From the NCBI RefSeq assembly GCF_024763615.1, contig NC_077224.1:81168712-81232711 (forward strand): a stretch of 64,000 nt of DNA, given 5' to 3'. Under the pieces are notes generated by a model. It did not search any database. It was not told where the DNA came from and saw only the letters and a list, made by a program, of their open reading frames with translations. Of this stretch, positions 22,608 through 34,062 are shown piece by piece. This DNA comes from Phlebotomus papatasi (lineage: Eukaryota; Arthropoda; Insecta; Diptera; Psychodidae). Within the stretch, counting starts at the first letter, position 1, and each line of letters opens with the position of its first letter. The position numbers and the translations under genes were made by a program.

Positions 22608-24160
22608 CCGTCGTTGCGGGTGACTTTGCACGTTTTTTCGCTATTTTTCAACTTTGCTCTCTAAAAGTGGATAGTTAAAGTGAAGGGAGGGGGGTTTTTG
22701 AGTAAAATTATTTGTATTCAGTTGTTAATGAATGGATTTTGTGCCACTAGCATTAATTTTATAAAATTTTACTATGTTTAAAAAAATCAAGAAAAAAGGC
22801 TTGCACTGGGGATAAGGTGCGGGTGACTTTGCACTTTTTAATAAATACTAAAAAATCAACAATTTCTGATAATAAACGACAATGAAGATCTTTACATCTA
22901 AGGGTAATATGCACGAGATCTACAAGATGACATGATCGCCATCTTGATTTGACGTTTCTGTCCGCCATTTTGAATAACTGTCAAAACCTAAAACTAGTCC
23001 GATTGAGCTGAAATTTTAGTATGTTGTAGCTGAAGTCAAGACCTTTTCAGAACGTATCTATGTCCCAGTCTACGTCAAGTATTTACCTAGATACAGAGGC
23101 TCAAATTTTAAAATTTTGAAATCATCATATTTTGGCGATCTTTATTTACTAATCCTTAATTTTAAAATCTAAATGAAATGCCTCAGTAACTATTAAAAAT
23201 GGTTGAGGCTTTTATTTTATATATTTATTTACTCTTACATAATTAAAAAAATAAATGAAAAGTGCATTTATTAATTTTTTTTATTTTTTCATTTTTGCAA
23301 AAACAGTTTTTCAGATATTCAAATAATATGCTGTTATAAAGAAAAACATTACTTTTCTTTTTATTTGTTATTTAGATCTCATCGCCTAACGATAGTACTG
23401 TCTTTTTTGTGATGATTTCGATAAAAGAAGCTCTCCGTAGTTCTGTATTCATGAAAATGTCAAAATTTTGAACTTGGAGCTCCTGTATCCAGGCAATCGC
23501 TTGACCTAGGTCGGATGTTATATATGTTCTGAAAAGGTTTTGACATCAGCTAGAACATATTAAAATTTCAGCTCAATCGGACCAGTTTTAGGTTTTGACA
23601 GTTATTCAAAATGGCGGACAGAAACGTCAAACCAAGATGGCGACCACACCATCTTGTAGATCTCGGTCACTTTATCTTAAATTATCAAAAAATTGGATAA
23701 TTTTTAGCCAAATACTTTTATAATAAAGCTTTAGAAAGACCATTACATGCAATTTTATAATATAAATCATGCGTTCTTAGAATGATAATAGGGAAAATAA
23801 ATATTTTAATAAAAATAATGAACAAAATCGAAGTGGATTGTTCTAGACAGATAAATTTAGAATAGATTTGGGCAATTTACTACTCTGAAATCGATTTTAA
23901 ACTTGCACCTTCAGATAACTTTTTTACGGAGCCGTTTTTTGACAAAATACCTATATTAGCATTTCATTGACTATTACTGAAACCACAAGAATCCTTTTGA
24001 GGATCATTGTATCTTACTTGGTACTTAACATATCCCTATATACTTTGACATGGTAGACCGGATCGGCGAAGACTATCAATAAGTGCTAGAATTGTTCAAA
24101 GTCTCACGAACAGCAGAGTGCAAAGTCACCCTCCGAGTGCAAAGTCACCCGCAACGACGG
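22608..24160. mobile_element. 1.55-kb TA-flanked element with GGGTGACTTTGCAC words
   Basis: The ends CCGTCGTTGCGGGTGACTTT and its exact complement at 24137-24160 are flanked by TA (22606-22607, 24161-24162). GGTGACTTTGCAC is repeated inside each end (near 22820 and 24124). No transposase frame is seen. Its middle holds a ~750-bp inverted duplication (22900-23670). Confidence 0.85.
22900..23670. repeat. large inverted repeat inside the 1.55-kb element
   Basis: The left arm (about 22915-23110) with ATCTACAAGATG, GTCCGCCATTTTGAATAACT and TCAAGACCTTTTCAGAACG is matched by the complement at about 23460-23665. A single-arm relative lies at 61239-61405 next to repeat R, and a scrap near 19181. It could be a foldback element inserted in the larger one. 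Confidence 0.75.
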
Positions 24161-27100
24161 TACCCAGATTAGTTACTATTCGAGATATGTTTCAAAACAA
24201 AAATTGTTAGTTTTTCTTGTATTTCTTATCATTGGACTTAGCGAGCGGATAAAAATCTAGGATTAGACTCTAAACAATTAGAGATAATTACCGGGAACTT
24301 TCAATGACCCCCCTAGGATTGTCACTTTAAAGGACATTTATTCACTTTATTTACTTTAAAGGACACTTGTTACTTGGCAACGAACTTTTGGCCTTTCCAT
24401 AACTGCTTCAAATAAGACTAATTCGAGCCTATCTTCCGGTCTCCCGGTTGGCTGCCACGTGATTGATTCATATTACTGCTCAAAGACTACCATCAAGAGA
24501 GTTGTAGAAAAATGTAGGCATGGTCCGCATACAGTGAACCTTCAAACGATGCGAATTTCCTCTTGGGTTGCAAAAAGCTAGTTCGTCGTTTCTCAGCCGC
24601 CAACCAGATAATTATTAACCTCATGACGAAATGAGAAATGGTAAACCAACCTTTTGCAAACCCAATGAGTATTTATCGCTATAAATGAGTAGAGATGTCT
24701 GACATCTATACGAAAACGATGGCAAAGACTTTACATATTTCTTCTATATAACCGAATAAAAGAGGTTTATATTTGAGTGAATGGGGAATTTTTACACCCA
24801 AAATATAACAATTATTTATTTTAGATATAATCACGTCATCTTGTATGGTAAAATGTATCGATTATGACTAAATAAATTATAATCAGAACAAAATCTCATT
24901 ACCGATCTGAAATTCTCAAAGGAAAGCTAGGAAATTAAAGAAAATAAAATTGAATAAATCTATTGCTTTTCCATTATATCATTGAAAAAGCTTATGGATT
25001 TCAGATTTTTACTGCGGGTATTGATAGAATATATCACTTTAAAAACAATTGTGGACAAATATCGACACATACAATATTTTTTGCATAATTTCTCCATTAA
25101 ATTGGGTTTACTGTTGCCAATTTTCTATCATTTTCCACGCCATCATTTTCTTTTTGTGTCCATCAAATAAAATCAAGAAATTATAACCAGAATAAATAAT
25201 AAATATAGAAGAAAACACGGTTTTACATATTTTTGTGATTATATTTACATTATGTCGTACAATTTGTTTACATTACAGACTCCTTATATCAATAATATCA
25301 CTTCACAATAAACAAATGTCAAAACACTGAAATTTTTTGCATTTGATAGACTTTTTCTGCATCTGGACACACTTTCTGCAATTTAGTTTCACGACAGAAG
25401 ATCAAGAACCTGTTTTAATGCTTGTACTTTCGCTACACTGCAATTAAAGAAACAAAATGATAGCACTCACAAATAAAGTATTAATTCACTATTTTCCTAT
25501 CAATTATCCTTACTTTGTCAAATTTGCAAAGACTTGCACTTCAGGACTTTAATTTATAATAAACATCACTTTTTATCACAAGTTTTCACTCAGAAATGAA
25601 CCTCTGCTTAGTAAACAAAGCTGAATTTGACAATCTGGTAGCGTCATACAAAAATAAGACAAGTTGTATATAACTTGTGTCTTTTATAGAGCAATTGTAA
25701 CTAAAATAGATCAGAACATGATGTTCATACAATTTCACGACATTATGTGAACATAATGGCATGAATATGTAAGATAAATATACTTTAAAAATATTTGACA
25801 TAGTTTTATACATTTTCACTCAAAAATAGATTATATTATGACTTGTTTATAGATCTAAAAATGTTTGGTCGTAATTTTAAGGGAAAATAACAATATTTTA
25901 AATGGAATTTATCAAGCGAAATGTATTATATGAATTAATAGAAAATAACTGATATTTTCTATACATTTTTTAGTCAAGTTATTATACTGGCATTCAACGC
26001 ACATAATTTTCAGATAATATACATCCATTGCGTTCATACATTATATTTTTAAGAAATAGCTCGATTACGTTGAAAATATTTTGGTTACATTTGAGACATA
26101 CATTATTTGGCTATTGAATGCCCCTTGGGTAGTAAAAAAAGGTAATCCCGATGCTTTTCATAAAGTGCGACTTTAACGCTTGTTTTTGGACTGATGAAAT
26201 AAATTCTGCCCCGAACTCCCTTATTTTATTATTTCAAGGGAGGAGAAGGCAAGAAAATATGCTGTATTATCAGAGAAACTAGCTGGATTCAGCTTGATAC
26301 AGTTCATTAAAATTTGATAAATAAGTCTTAAAAAGGACTTTAAGTGTTTGAAACTGCCTCATCTTCCCCTAATCAGAGTTACATTCAAGAATTCAGATTT
26401 GTCGTGCATCTTCGTTCTTTTATGTAGCACTAAATGGATCACTTGCGATATTTCAAACAATTTTAGTAATTTTAACTAGAAGATTCCTGTAGGCCTCAAT
26501 GGGTTAAGAAGAACCCTCATTTTATGTCTTGAATGGTGAGGTGATTAGCGAGCCTCGAGGAAAATGTGACGTGAGAGATGAGGCTCAACATACCGCGAAA
26601 TGTGGTTTGACCCACATAGAAAAGTCAAATTGAGTTTCGTGTATAAGTCAAATAAACTATCCGCATTTTCGCATTACTGAAAGCCACCACCTTTGTTAGG
26701 AGCATCAAATGCAAGCCAAACAAAAAAAAATCCTTACCGCATCGCGCAAGAAACTTTTCAAACTTAAATGTGTACATTTTAATGGGCTGAGGAGTTATTT
26801 TCTTCAACGTGGAAAATTGTTGGGAAAACTTTAACTGGGGTTTCACGTGCAAATCTATATCTCAGATACTTTGGATACCTTCTCAAAGCCATTCAGACGC
26901 GATATGCATAGAAAATATTTGTCTTTCGATTCTTTAAGACTTAGTGTAACAATCAACGTGCTTGAGAAATTATTCTAAGGTGGGATGTATTATTAATGAC
27001 AATTCTTGTCGCATGGGAACTCAAAATTGTGAGGGATTTAGCAAAGGTGCTCAGGTTGGCCAATCAAAGCAATTTACTGCAATTTTAGCCAATTACACTT

Positions 27101-28456
27101 AAACCATGCCTAATGAAATTTCTGGTTTTATCATGATGCATGAAGCTGTGACAGCGAAAATACGATTTTATGAGCTACCTATCGTACCTTGTTTTCACGT
27201 TCTCGTTGATCTGGACTAGACGGTGAATTTATGGTCAATTTAATGAATAATTCCCTACCTCACACTAAATAATGCTAATCTCTATCTACACACCACAAAT
27301 CCGACAAAATCACCTCGCAATTCACTGTCACAATTCGAGAACTTTAATTAAATATGCGAAAGAATAATTAAAAAGAAAAAAAAAGATTTTCAACGACTTT
27401 CCAAATATTTCTCTTTTAGATTGAAAACTATTTGATTTGCTTTCTTTCTTTCGAATTTTTCCTTTCTGTACGTGCTCCACTTCAATTTATAATCAATTTA
27501 TCTATAAACAAAATTAAAACAATTTATCGAAAAATTGTATTATGATCTATAAAACATTATGTTCAATATCTCAAAAATACGAGCTCCAAATAGAGCATCA
27601 ATTGTGATTAACAGCTTTAGTGCTGAAAGCTTTAATTGTTTGCTGTGCTTCAGATTTTCGAGATAATTTATACTATATAATTTCTAAAGAGAGAAAGCGC
27701 AATTGTATTTATAATTCATTAGTGCTTATCATTAATCCCATCCCCTGGTAGGGGAATGTGCGCTACCTTTAGACGACCCATGCTTCGGACAACTCAATTT
27801 TTTCTATGTTTTTAATGTATTTAAGTTTATATATTATTATATATTATAGTTTATATATTATTTCAGTTTGTATGGAGTTTAGACTAGAACTTTAGACCAG
27901 TTTTAAAATCTTTTGAAATCTAAAATTGCAATCAATATTAGGGATTTTTAAAATCTGACTGATCATGTATATGATCTCATCTTCGATTAAAATTCTCCTA
28001 AAAATCTTACTTGGCAAAGCATTGAAAACGTTAAGCCATATAGCTACAGAGCAAAGCACGTTAAGTCTTCTTTAGGCTAGATGTTTAACCCAGTTTCTGA
28101 ATGTCCCAAAACCTTTAATAGCAACTAATTTAACTATTTTTTAAGAATGTTATGGACGATTTGCTCTCAATGCCTAATCCTAAGTCAAAATTTTCCCAAA
28201 AACCTTGACTGATCGGAAATTAGAGAAGTTAAGCCACTTGGCTAAGGCCGGCTTCAGACCTAAGGTTCAGCGCAGTTCCCGATGATGTCGAAATTCGAAA
28301 CTGTAATAATAATTCAAATTGTATTACAGGCAACTGACTTGCAAAAAGAAGTATTTAAAAAAAAATCTATCAGTTTTCAATCTGGTTTCCTGAGCATACG
28401 TGGGGCAACAAACTTATGACATCTGCTGAATATTTTCTGAAATTTTCATTTTAATA
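24161..28456. other. AT-rich, no gene recognised
   Basis: A more balanced patch at 24410-24610 has no identifiable product. Single unpaired MITE-like ends occur near 26360 (TCTTCCCCTA) and 27748 (TAGGGGAATGTGCGC). The frames at 25586-25819 and 26625-26852 show no motifs. Confidence 0.4.
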
Positions 28457-28707
28457 GCGCTGGCACACCTTTTCAACTGAGTGAAATTCAATTGAATGAA
28501 ATTTTACCTCTTTCTCTTTTAAAATGAAATCAGGCATAGCTGTCTCTTTCTGTCAAATGAAATTTAAAATTGAAATTAAAAATAAAATCGAAATTTTAAT
28601 TTTCATTTAATAGAAAGAGACAGCTATGTCTGATTCCAGTTTGAAGGAATAGGAGGTAAAATTTCAATCGATTGAATTTTACTTATTTGAAAATGTGTGC
28701 CAGCGTC
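28457..28707. mobile_element. 251-bp foldback MITE (GCTGGCACAC ends)
   Basis: The left end GCGCTGGCACACCTTTTCAA faces the reverse complement of the right end GACGCTGGCACACATTTTCA. The arms stay complementary through AAATTTTACCTC and AGACAGCTAT towards an AT-rich centre. ATA flanks both ends (28454-28456, 28708-28710), a possible 3-bp duplication. Confidence 0.75.
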
Positions 28708-28849
28708 ATAAGATTTTAAAATTTCAGCCGTTAGGATCTGATATTCGGGAATATTATTGAAAAGTCTGAAATTTGCGGTGGACAGGATTACTTAGAATAA
28801 GTTCATCTGAAAAAAAATGTGGCATTTCATCTTGAATTTATTCTAAGTA

Positions 28850-29056
28850 GGGAAAAGTGGTCTGCCTTAGAATGCGGCAGCCTTTGAATATTTCAATTTT
28901 TCTTTTATTTCTCAAAGCCAAAATTCTATTTTATGAACTATGTTAATACTATTTACTATTAACTTCGATTAACAAAATGGAATTTCAGCCTTGGGAAAGC
29001 AGAGAAAAAGTGAAGCATTCAAAGGCTGCCGCATTCAAAGGCAGGCCACTTTCCCC
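28850..29056. mobile_element. TA-flanked MITE with GGCAGCCTTTGAAT word
   Basis: The ends GGGAAAAGTGGTCTGCCTTA and (reverse complement) GGGGAAAGTGGCCTGCCTTT are flanked by TA. The word GAATGCGGCAGCCTTTGAAT is present in both arms. The frame at 28977-29213 starts inside it and is not a gene. Confidence 0.8.
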
Positions 29057-29164
29057 TAATCCTGTCCATCACAAATTTACAATTTTCATAAATGTATACG
29101 AATTTCACATCCTAAAGGCTGAAATTTTAAAATTTTTAACTGAAAATTTCAGAGAAGATACAGT

Positions 29165-29390
29165 AGTTGTGAAAAGTTTCTTGCCTCGCGTATGCTCGAA
29201 AAAAACCAGATGAAGAATTATAGAAAAAAATATCTTTTGAAATTTTTCATCTTGCAAATGAATTACCTGTAATCCGTAATTTTTTTAATGAACTTACAAA
29301 AATAGTTAATGTTATATCATATAAAAAATAATAGTTCTCTAAAAGTTGACAATTTTTCATGCGCCAAAAGTTTGTTGCCTCATTTGAAAA
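29165..29390 (-). repeat. inverted copy of the GGCAACAAACTTTTGGCGCA repeat
   Basis: Ends with ATGCGCCAAAAGTTTGTTGC at 29358 and carries ACCTGTAATCCGTAATTT, matching 7770-7995 in reverse. A partial relative is at 28330-28430. Confidence 0.5.
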
Positions 29391-31689
29391 AGTTATTCAA
29401 AATGGGCAAATACGTGTAACAAAAATCATATCATTCTTTTATTTGAAGTAACCTTATTTTTGGGGCAAAAGGTGGGTTTGCACATATTTTAAGTTTTCAA
29501 TTTACTAATGATATTACCTAATAATAGAAAATGAACTAAACTAGACTCATGACCGAAAGGTTTTTGAAAAATTATGAAATTTGGATTTTTGAAAGAATTT
29601 TATATAAATAATTTTCCTTAAGATTTACATCACATTTCGTCTTGAAAAATAAATTCAAGTTTGAGTTCAACTCCTCTTCTTTCGAATCTACTTTGAGTGA
29701 TCTCATCCACTGCAAAGTAACTTTTTTTGCAAAAAAAATTCCGAAAATCAGGTCCTAACGGTTTATTTGTTAAAATTTTTAGTTTATCTTGACCTAGGTT
29801 AAGATTTTTTTTGGTTTTCTTGATCCAAGTAAAGTAAATAAGGCTAATCCAAAATCTGCTCTAAATGGAAATTTTTCGCTACTCCAAATGGAAACGTCAT
29901 TGTTTTTATGATAAACACAGTACTAAATTATTATATTTATATATTTTCTATACCACAGTTTCATTATTTAGTTAATTTTGCTCTAAATAACGCAAAAAAA
30001 ATTAAAAGTGTACCTTTTCACCATCGAATTTTTCATCGATTTGCCATGTTTTCCAATTGCAGCATTTTGCACTTATGTATTTTTCTTGTATTTAAGTAGT
30101 TTTTAAATTATATTTAAAGAATTTTCACTAAACAGTAACATTCTAGAAGAGCCAAGGAGCAAATTTATGCAATTCTCTTCAGGAAAAATATGAACTTAAT
30201 GTGTTGAATCTTCTGTCAATGTTAAAGCATCTGGAAATGGTTTTGAATTAGGCCATTTACCCTACCACTTAAAGGCCCTTAATATCTTTAAAATTTCTCT
30301 CTATAAAATACCTTTCAGAATGGTTAGCAGGAACTAAAAGGGTTGTAAAAGTGGGTAAGACTGGGAAAATGTGGCCATATAGTGAAGAATTTTGCACAGC
30401 AATAACAAGGAAGTTCTTAGTAGACTTTAGCAAAAATTCTTGGGTACTAATCGACTTGATTCTATCATTTGGTGCTGTTTTTCTAGATTCCTTATGCAAA
30501 CTTGGTGTTGATTTCAATTTAAATTACAAAAATCTTAAATTAATGATATGCAATATTTTTTTATGGTACCCCCTATCCATCCCAAAGCTTGCAACGGATT
30601 CTTCCATTAAATTTATATCTGCGACTCTTAAAGACATGACATAAAAAATCCCAAGTAGCTCTATGACTCGGCATTAAATGGATCAACAACTAAAAGCGAT
30701 TATCTTTGAGCCATAGCAAATACAGAAAATCTTTTTCAGTTTGTGAGTTCTGCGAAAATCATAAAAATTGTCATAAATCTTACGGAGTAAAGTACTTCTT
30801 GTGCATAAAAGAATATTTTCCTGAAAACTTGCATGAATTGCTAAATATCGCACAGTAAAATGTGCAATAATTCGCATTGGTGTTGTGCGAAAATTGCAGC
30901 TGAACCAGAGCTGCTGCATAAATGTAAATGATTAATGATTGCCGGTTCAATTTTCACATATATCTCACCACCAGAAGCATTCAGCACAGTGTAAAAATCA
31001 TTATTGGATGACAATTATAATTTATGATAGAGATTGATTGTAGCACCAGGCATCCCCACTGGGGCAGAACACACATATAAAAAATGCCCCATATCTAATT
31101 CCATGATGATCTTCGTGGGCAGTACTACAAAATTTATCGATTTCTTCTCGTGTTCAAATTAACTTTTGTTGTTATTTCTCCGAAAGTTGGTGCTTGTATT
31201 GAGTTTATACTTGGCTTTTTGGACATTGACTTTAGGTGGAGATCCCACAAATTAATTTATTGTATACACTCTCGCATCCATATTTGTTGTTCTTTCACCA
31301 TCAACCAAGAGTCAATCTTGACCCTAAGAGAAAATTTCACATAGCCCACAACATGTCAGTCAATCTCACCCTCAAATATTTCCCTGACCTAAATAAATAA
31401 ATGGCCAAAATGTATGCAGAGGAAAGTCTATGTTGTTGAGAGCTTAAGAAAAGTTTGACCGCACTTTCAACCTTCGCAGAAAAATGAAATTCCATGGATA
31501 AAAAAGGGGCTGAAAAATCTTTCAAAGGTCGTCCTTAAGCCGAAACTTAATGCACTTTTGTATTCTTTTGTTGCTCGAACTCCATGGGAAGTTATATCTG
31601 TTAGAACATTTAGAAGCCAAACGGTTGGAGACAGTAGGTTTATGTCTTCGAAGAACCATTCGATTTCGAAATCAATTAGGAATCGGTAG
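29391..31689. other. no gene recognised
   Basis: AT-rich. The pair of opposite-strand frames at 30269-30517 and 30351-30644 is most simply fortuitous. An unpaired MITE-like end (CCATTTACCCTACCACTT) lies near 30250. Confidence 0.4.
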
Positions 31690-31965
31690 GAGACTGATAA
31701 CCCAAGATCGTGAATACAAGCTACCATGAGGTAACCCCGGGTGGTTAAGGGAATCATTCGTCGAGATCGAGTGAGAAATGTAGCCGATAGTTTGGAGCAA
31801 GGAGTCGAGGAGCTCCATCTTTGTGTTGAGAGATCATAACTTCGATGATATGGTCATGTTCAGTGCATGAATCTAATAAGATCCCTCATAAAAGCTATTA
31901 AAGTCATATTGGTTCCGTTCAGGTATAACCTAGACACAAAGCTACGCCAAAACCAAGCCAAAACT
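31690..31965 (+). pseudogene. degenerate LINE reverse-transcriptase 3' fragment
   Basis: Translated on the plus strand, with stops, it follows the C-terminal part of the intact LINE protein at 53997-57047: GIIRRDRVRNVAD, EELHLCVERS, YGHVQCMN. It ends in a decayed version of the PRTRWLNQIQN segment. Stop codons in several places mark it as dead. It ends where the 31967-32881 element begins. Confidence 0.7.
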
Positions 31966-31966
31966 A

Positions 31967-32881
31967 CACAGTAAAAAAATGTGTAAAATTTTACTAAATA
32001 CTATAATAGTGCAAAACCGACCATTTTAGTTGTTTAATTTAAAAATGTTTAAAAAATGCACAATAATTTGGTAATTTATTGTCATGTGATTGAAAATTAC
32101 CAGTATTATAGTTGAAAAATTTTCAACAACGTTGTTTAATTTGAAAATGTGTAAAATTTTAACACTATAATAGTGTGAAATTGGATAAATTATATTTAAT
32201 TGCGATCTGTGTAAAATTTCTCACTATTTATAGTCATAAAAAATTTACAACTATGTTTCGTGATTTAAAACTGTTGAAAAATTCTAAAAATTACCACTAT
32301 TATAGTATGATTATAGTTTTTTACATTATTATAGTGTGAAAAAATACACAACTTTATGGTATTATTTTGTCACATGATCTAAAATTAATACTATTATAGT
32401 TTGATCATAATTTTTCACACTATTATAGTATGAAGCCTTGTGTATTTCAACCAAAATTGTAAAATTTTTAAACAAAAGTTGTGTAAAAATTGTTGAATTT
32501 CCATTTAAGGCATATACTTTAGTCGACATGCTTTTCATTGGGCAAAAGTCATATAGAACATCAAATATTTACATGCATAATAAGTATATCGCGAAGATTC
32601 GAGCATAAGATGTAATTATCTCGCATTAGAGAGGATCCCGATTACAGGAAAAAATATTGCAAATATATAAAAAGGCAAAAAAGCTAAAATAAACGAAATG
32701 AAATGAAAATTCAAAAATTTTTGAGTTTACACACCAAAATTCAACAACCCCAAATTCAAAAACTTGAAATTCAACAACATTAAATTAAGCAATTTTGAAT
32801 TAAACATATTTTCCAAATTTAATACTATAATAGTGGTGTGAAAGATTACACACTATAATAATGTTAATTTTTTTTAGTGTG
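31967..32881. mobile_element. 915-bp TA-flanked element rich in ACTATTATAGT palindromes
   Basis: The left end CACAGTAAAAAAATGTG faces the reverse complement of the right end CACACTAAAAAAAATTAAC. TA lies on both sides. The palindromic word ACTATTATAGT, or a variant of it, recurs about a dozen times, mixed with TGTAAAATTTT. No coding frame. It lies directly against LINE-derived sequence. Confidence 0.6.
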
Positions 32882-33184
32882 TATTCGAAAACCTATCGAA
32901 AGCCATAGAGTGTAATTTTACGTATTCACCGCGTTAGAACTGATTGTAAACTATAGCTTTAGCACTGAAGTAAATTTTTGTCGAATTTCCTTACGGCAGA
33001 ACGTTTTAATTTGAATTGCAATTTCAAGGTCCTTTTCGTGAACTTGCTCACTTTTGAGTTACTCGTTGATTTAAACTTTCAAACTTCCAACGGTTTTTTT
33101 TTAGGTAAGTTCTCTCTGATATGCCTTCGAAACCATACACAAGAAATCCCAACCGGAGAGAGTTCTCAAATCGAGAAGATTTTT

Positions 33185-33345
33185 ATTGAACGAGAGGATT
33201 GTGGAAGAAGTTCGACCTCGGGGCAGACCTAGGTCAAGGTGGTTGAAGCAAAATCAAAATCTTGTCTTAAAGCACCTTGTGATCGAACCTGAACATCTTT
33301 CTGAAGTGGCGGAATGAGTAAATGAATAAATGAACATAAGAATTA
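33185..33345 (+). pseudogene. LINE 3'-end fragment, copy 1
   Basis: The reading RPRGRPRSRWLKQNQNL, then VIEPEHLSEVAE, matches the C-terminus of the intact LINE. It ends with GAGTAAATGAATAAATGAAC, the decayed ATGA tail. It overlaps in content with 31690-31965, so it is a separate copy rather than the rest of it. Confidence 0.75.
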
Positions 33346-33406
33346 AACAGATTTCTCAAGATCAAAAGGTCAAAAAGGCTGAAAATATTTTTTTTATATT
33401 CCTTCA

Positions 33407-33657
33407 CTGAGAAAAAACCGAGGGTACGATTAACTTTTTTCCTCATGACTTTAACACTTTTTAGGTGTAAAAATATATCAACATTTTGTAATATTAATTT
33501 TACACCTTTTTAAGTGTAAGACTAACATAAAAAAGTGTAACTTTAACCCCTAATACACCTAAAAAGGGTAATATTTACACCGTTTTCGGATCAAAAGTGC
33601 AGGGTAAAATAAACATTTCCGGAATGTCATTTTAACTTTTTCGGATTTCTCTCAATG
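33407..33657. mobile_element. MITE, CACTGAGAAAAA family, copy 1
   Basis: The left end CACTGAGAAAAAACCGAGGG faces the right end TTTTTCGGATTTCTCTCAAT. It shares TTAACTTTTT, ACACCTAAAAAGGGTAATAT and related words with the copies at 51401 and 51822, and lies in inverted orientation to them. Confidence 0.7.
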
Positions 33658-33659
33658 TT

Positions 33660-33725
33660 GTTATCGAACCTGAACATCTCTCTGAAGCGGCGTGATGAGT
33701 AAATGAATAAATGAACATAGATTGG
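33660..33725 (+). pseudogene. LINE 3'-end fragment, copy 2
   Basis: Repeats the last 60 bp of 33185-33345 (ATCGAACCTGAACATCTCTC through AATGAATAAATGAACATAG). The following 100 bp is also shared with sequence after copy 1, so a segment of about 130 bp is duplicated, with a MITE between the copies. Confidence 0.7.
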
Positions 33726-33834
33726 TTTTTTTTTCTTGGACACCGATGTCCCACTCGTCTTTTAAGAATTGAACAGATTTCTCAAGGTCAAATGGTCAAA
33801 AAGGCTGAAGATATATTTTTTTAATTCCTTAGTA

Positions 33835-34062
33835 AGGTAAAATGACCTCAAGTCTCCCGGTTCCTCAATTCGACCGGTAGAGTTATTAATTCAATTTATT
33901 TATATTTTCACTAATATTTGGCGTATGATCTAACATTAATAGGTCAATTATTCCATAAATAAATACGAATCAGTGACAATTTTATAGAAATTCACAATTA
34001 AAACATTCAAATATTGACCCTGGTCGAGTCGAGAAACCGGTCGACTCGAAGGCATTTTACCT
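33835..34062. mobile_element. TA-flanked MITE, CGACCGG family, copy 2
   Basis: The ends AGGTAAAATGACCTCAAGTC and (reverse complement) AGGTAAAATGCCTTCGAGTC are flanked by TA (33833-33834, 34063-34064). The middle matches the copy at 48981-49210 closely, including GGTCAATTATTCCATAAATA, and the copy at 20684 in reverse. Confidence 0.8.

Noticed and set aside
31467..31757. 96-codon minus frame
   Set aside because: It overlaps a decayed LINE fragment on the plus strand and shows no motif of its own.
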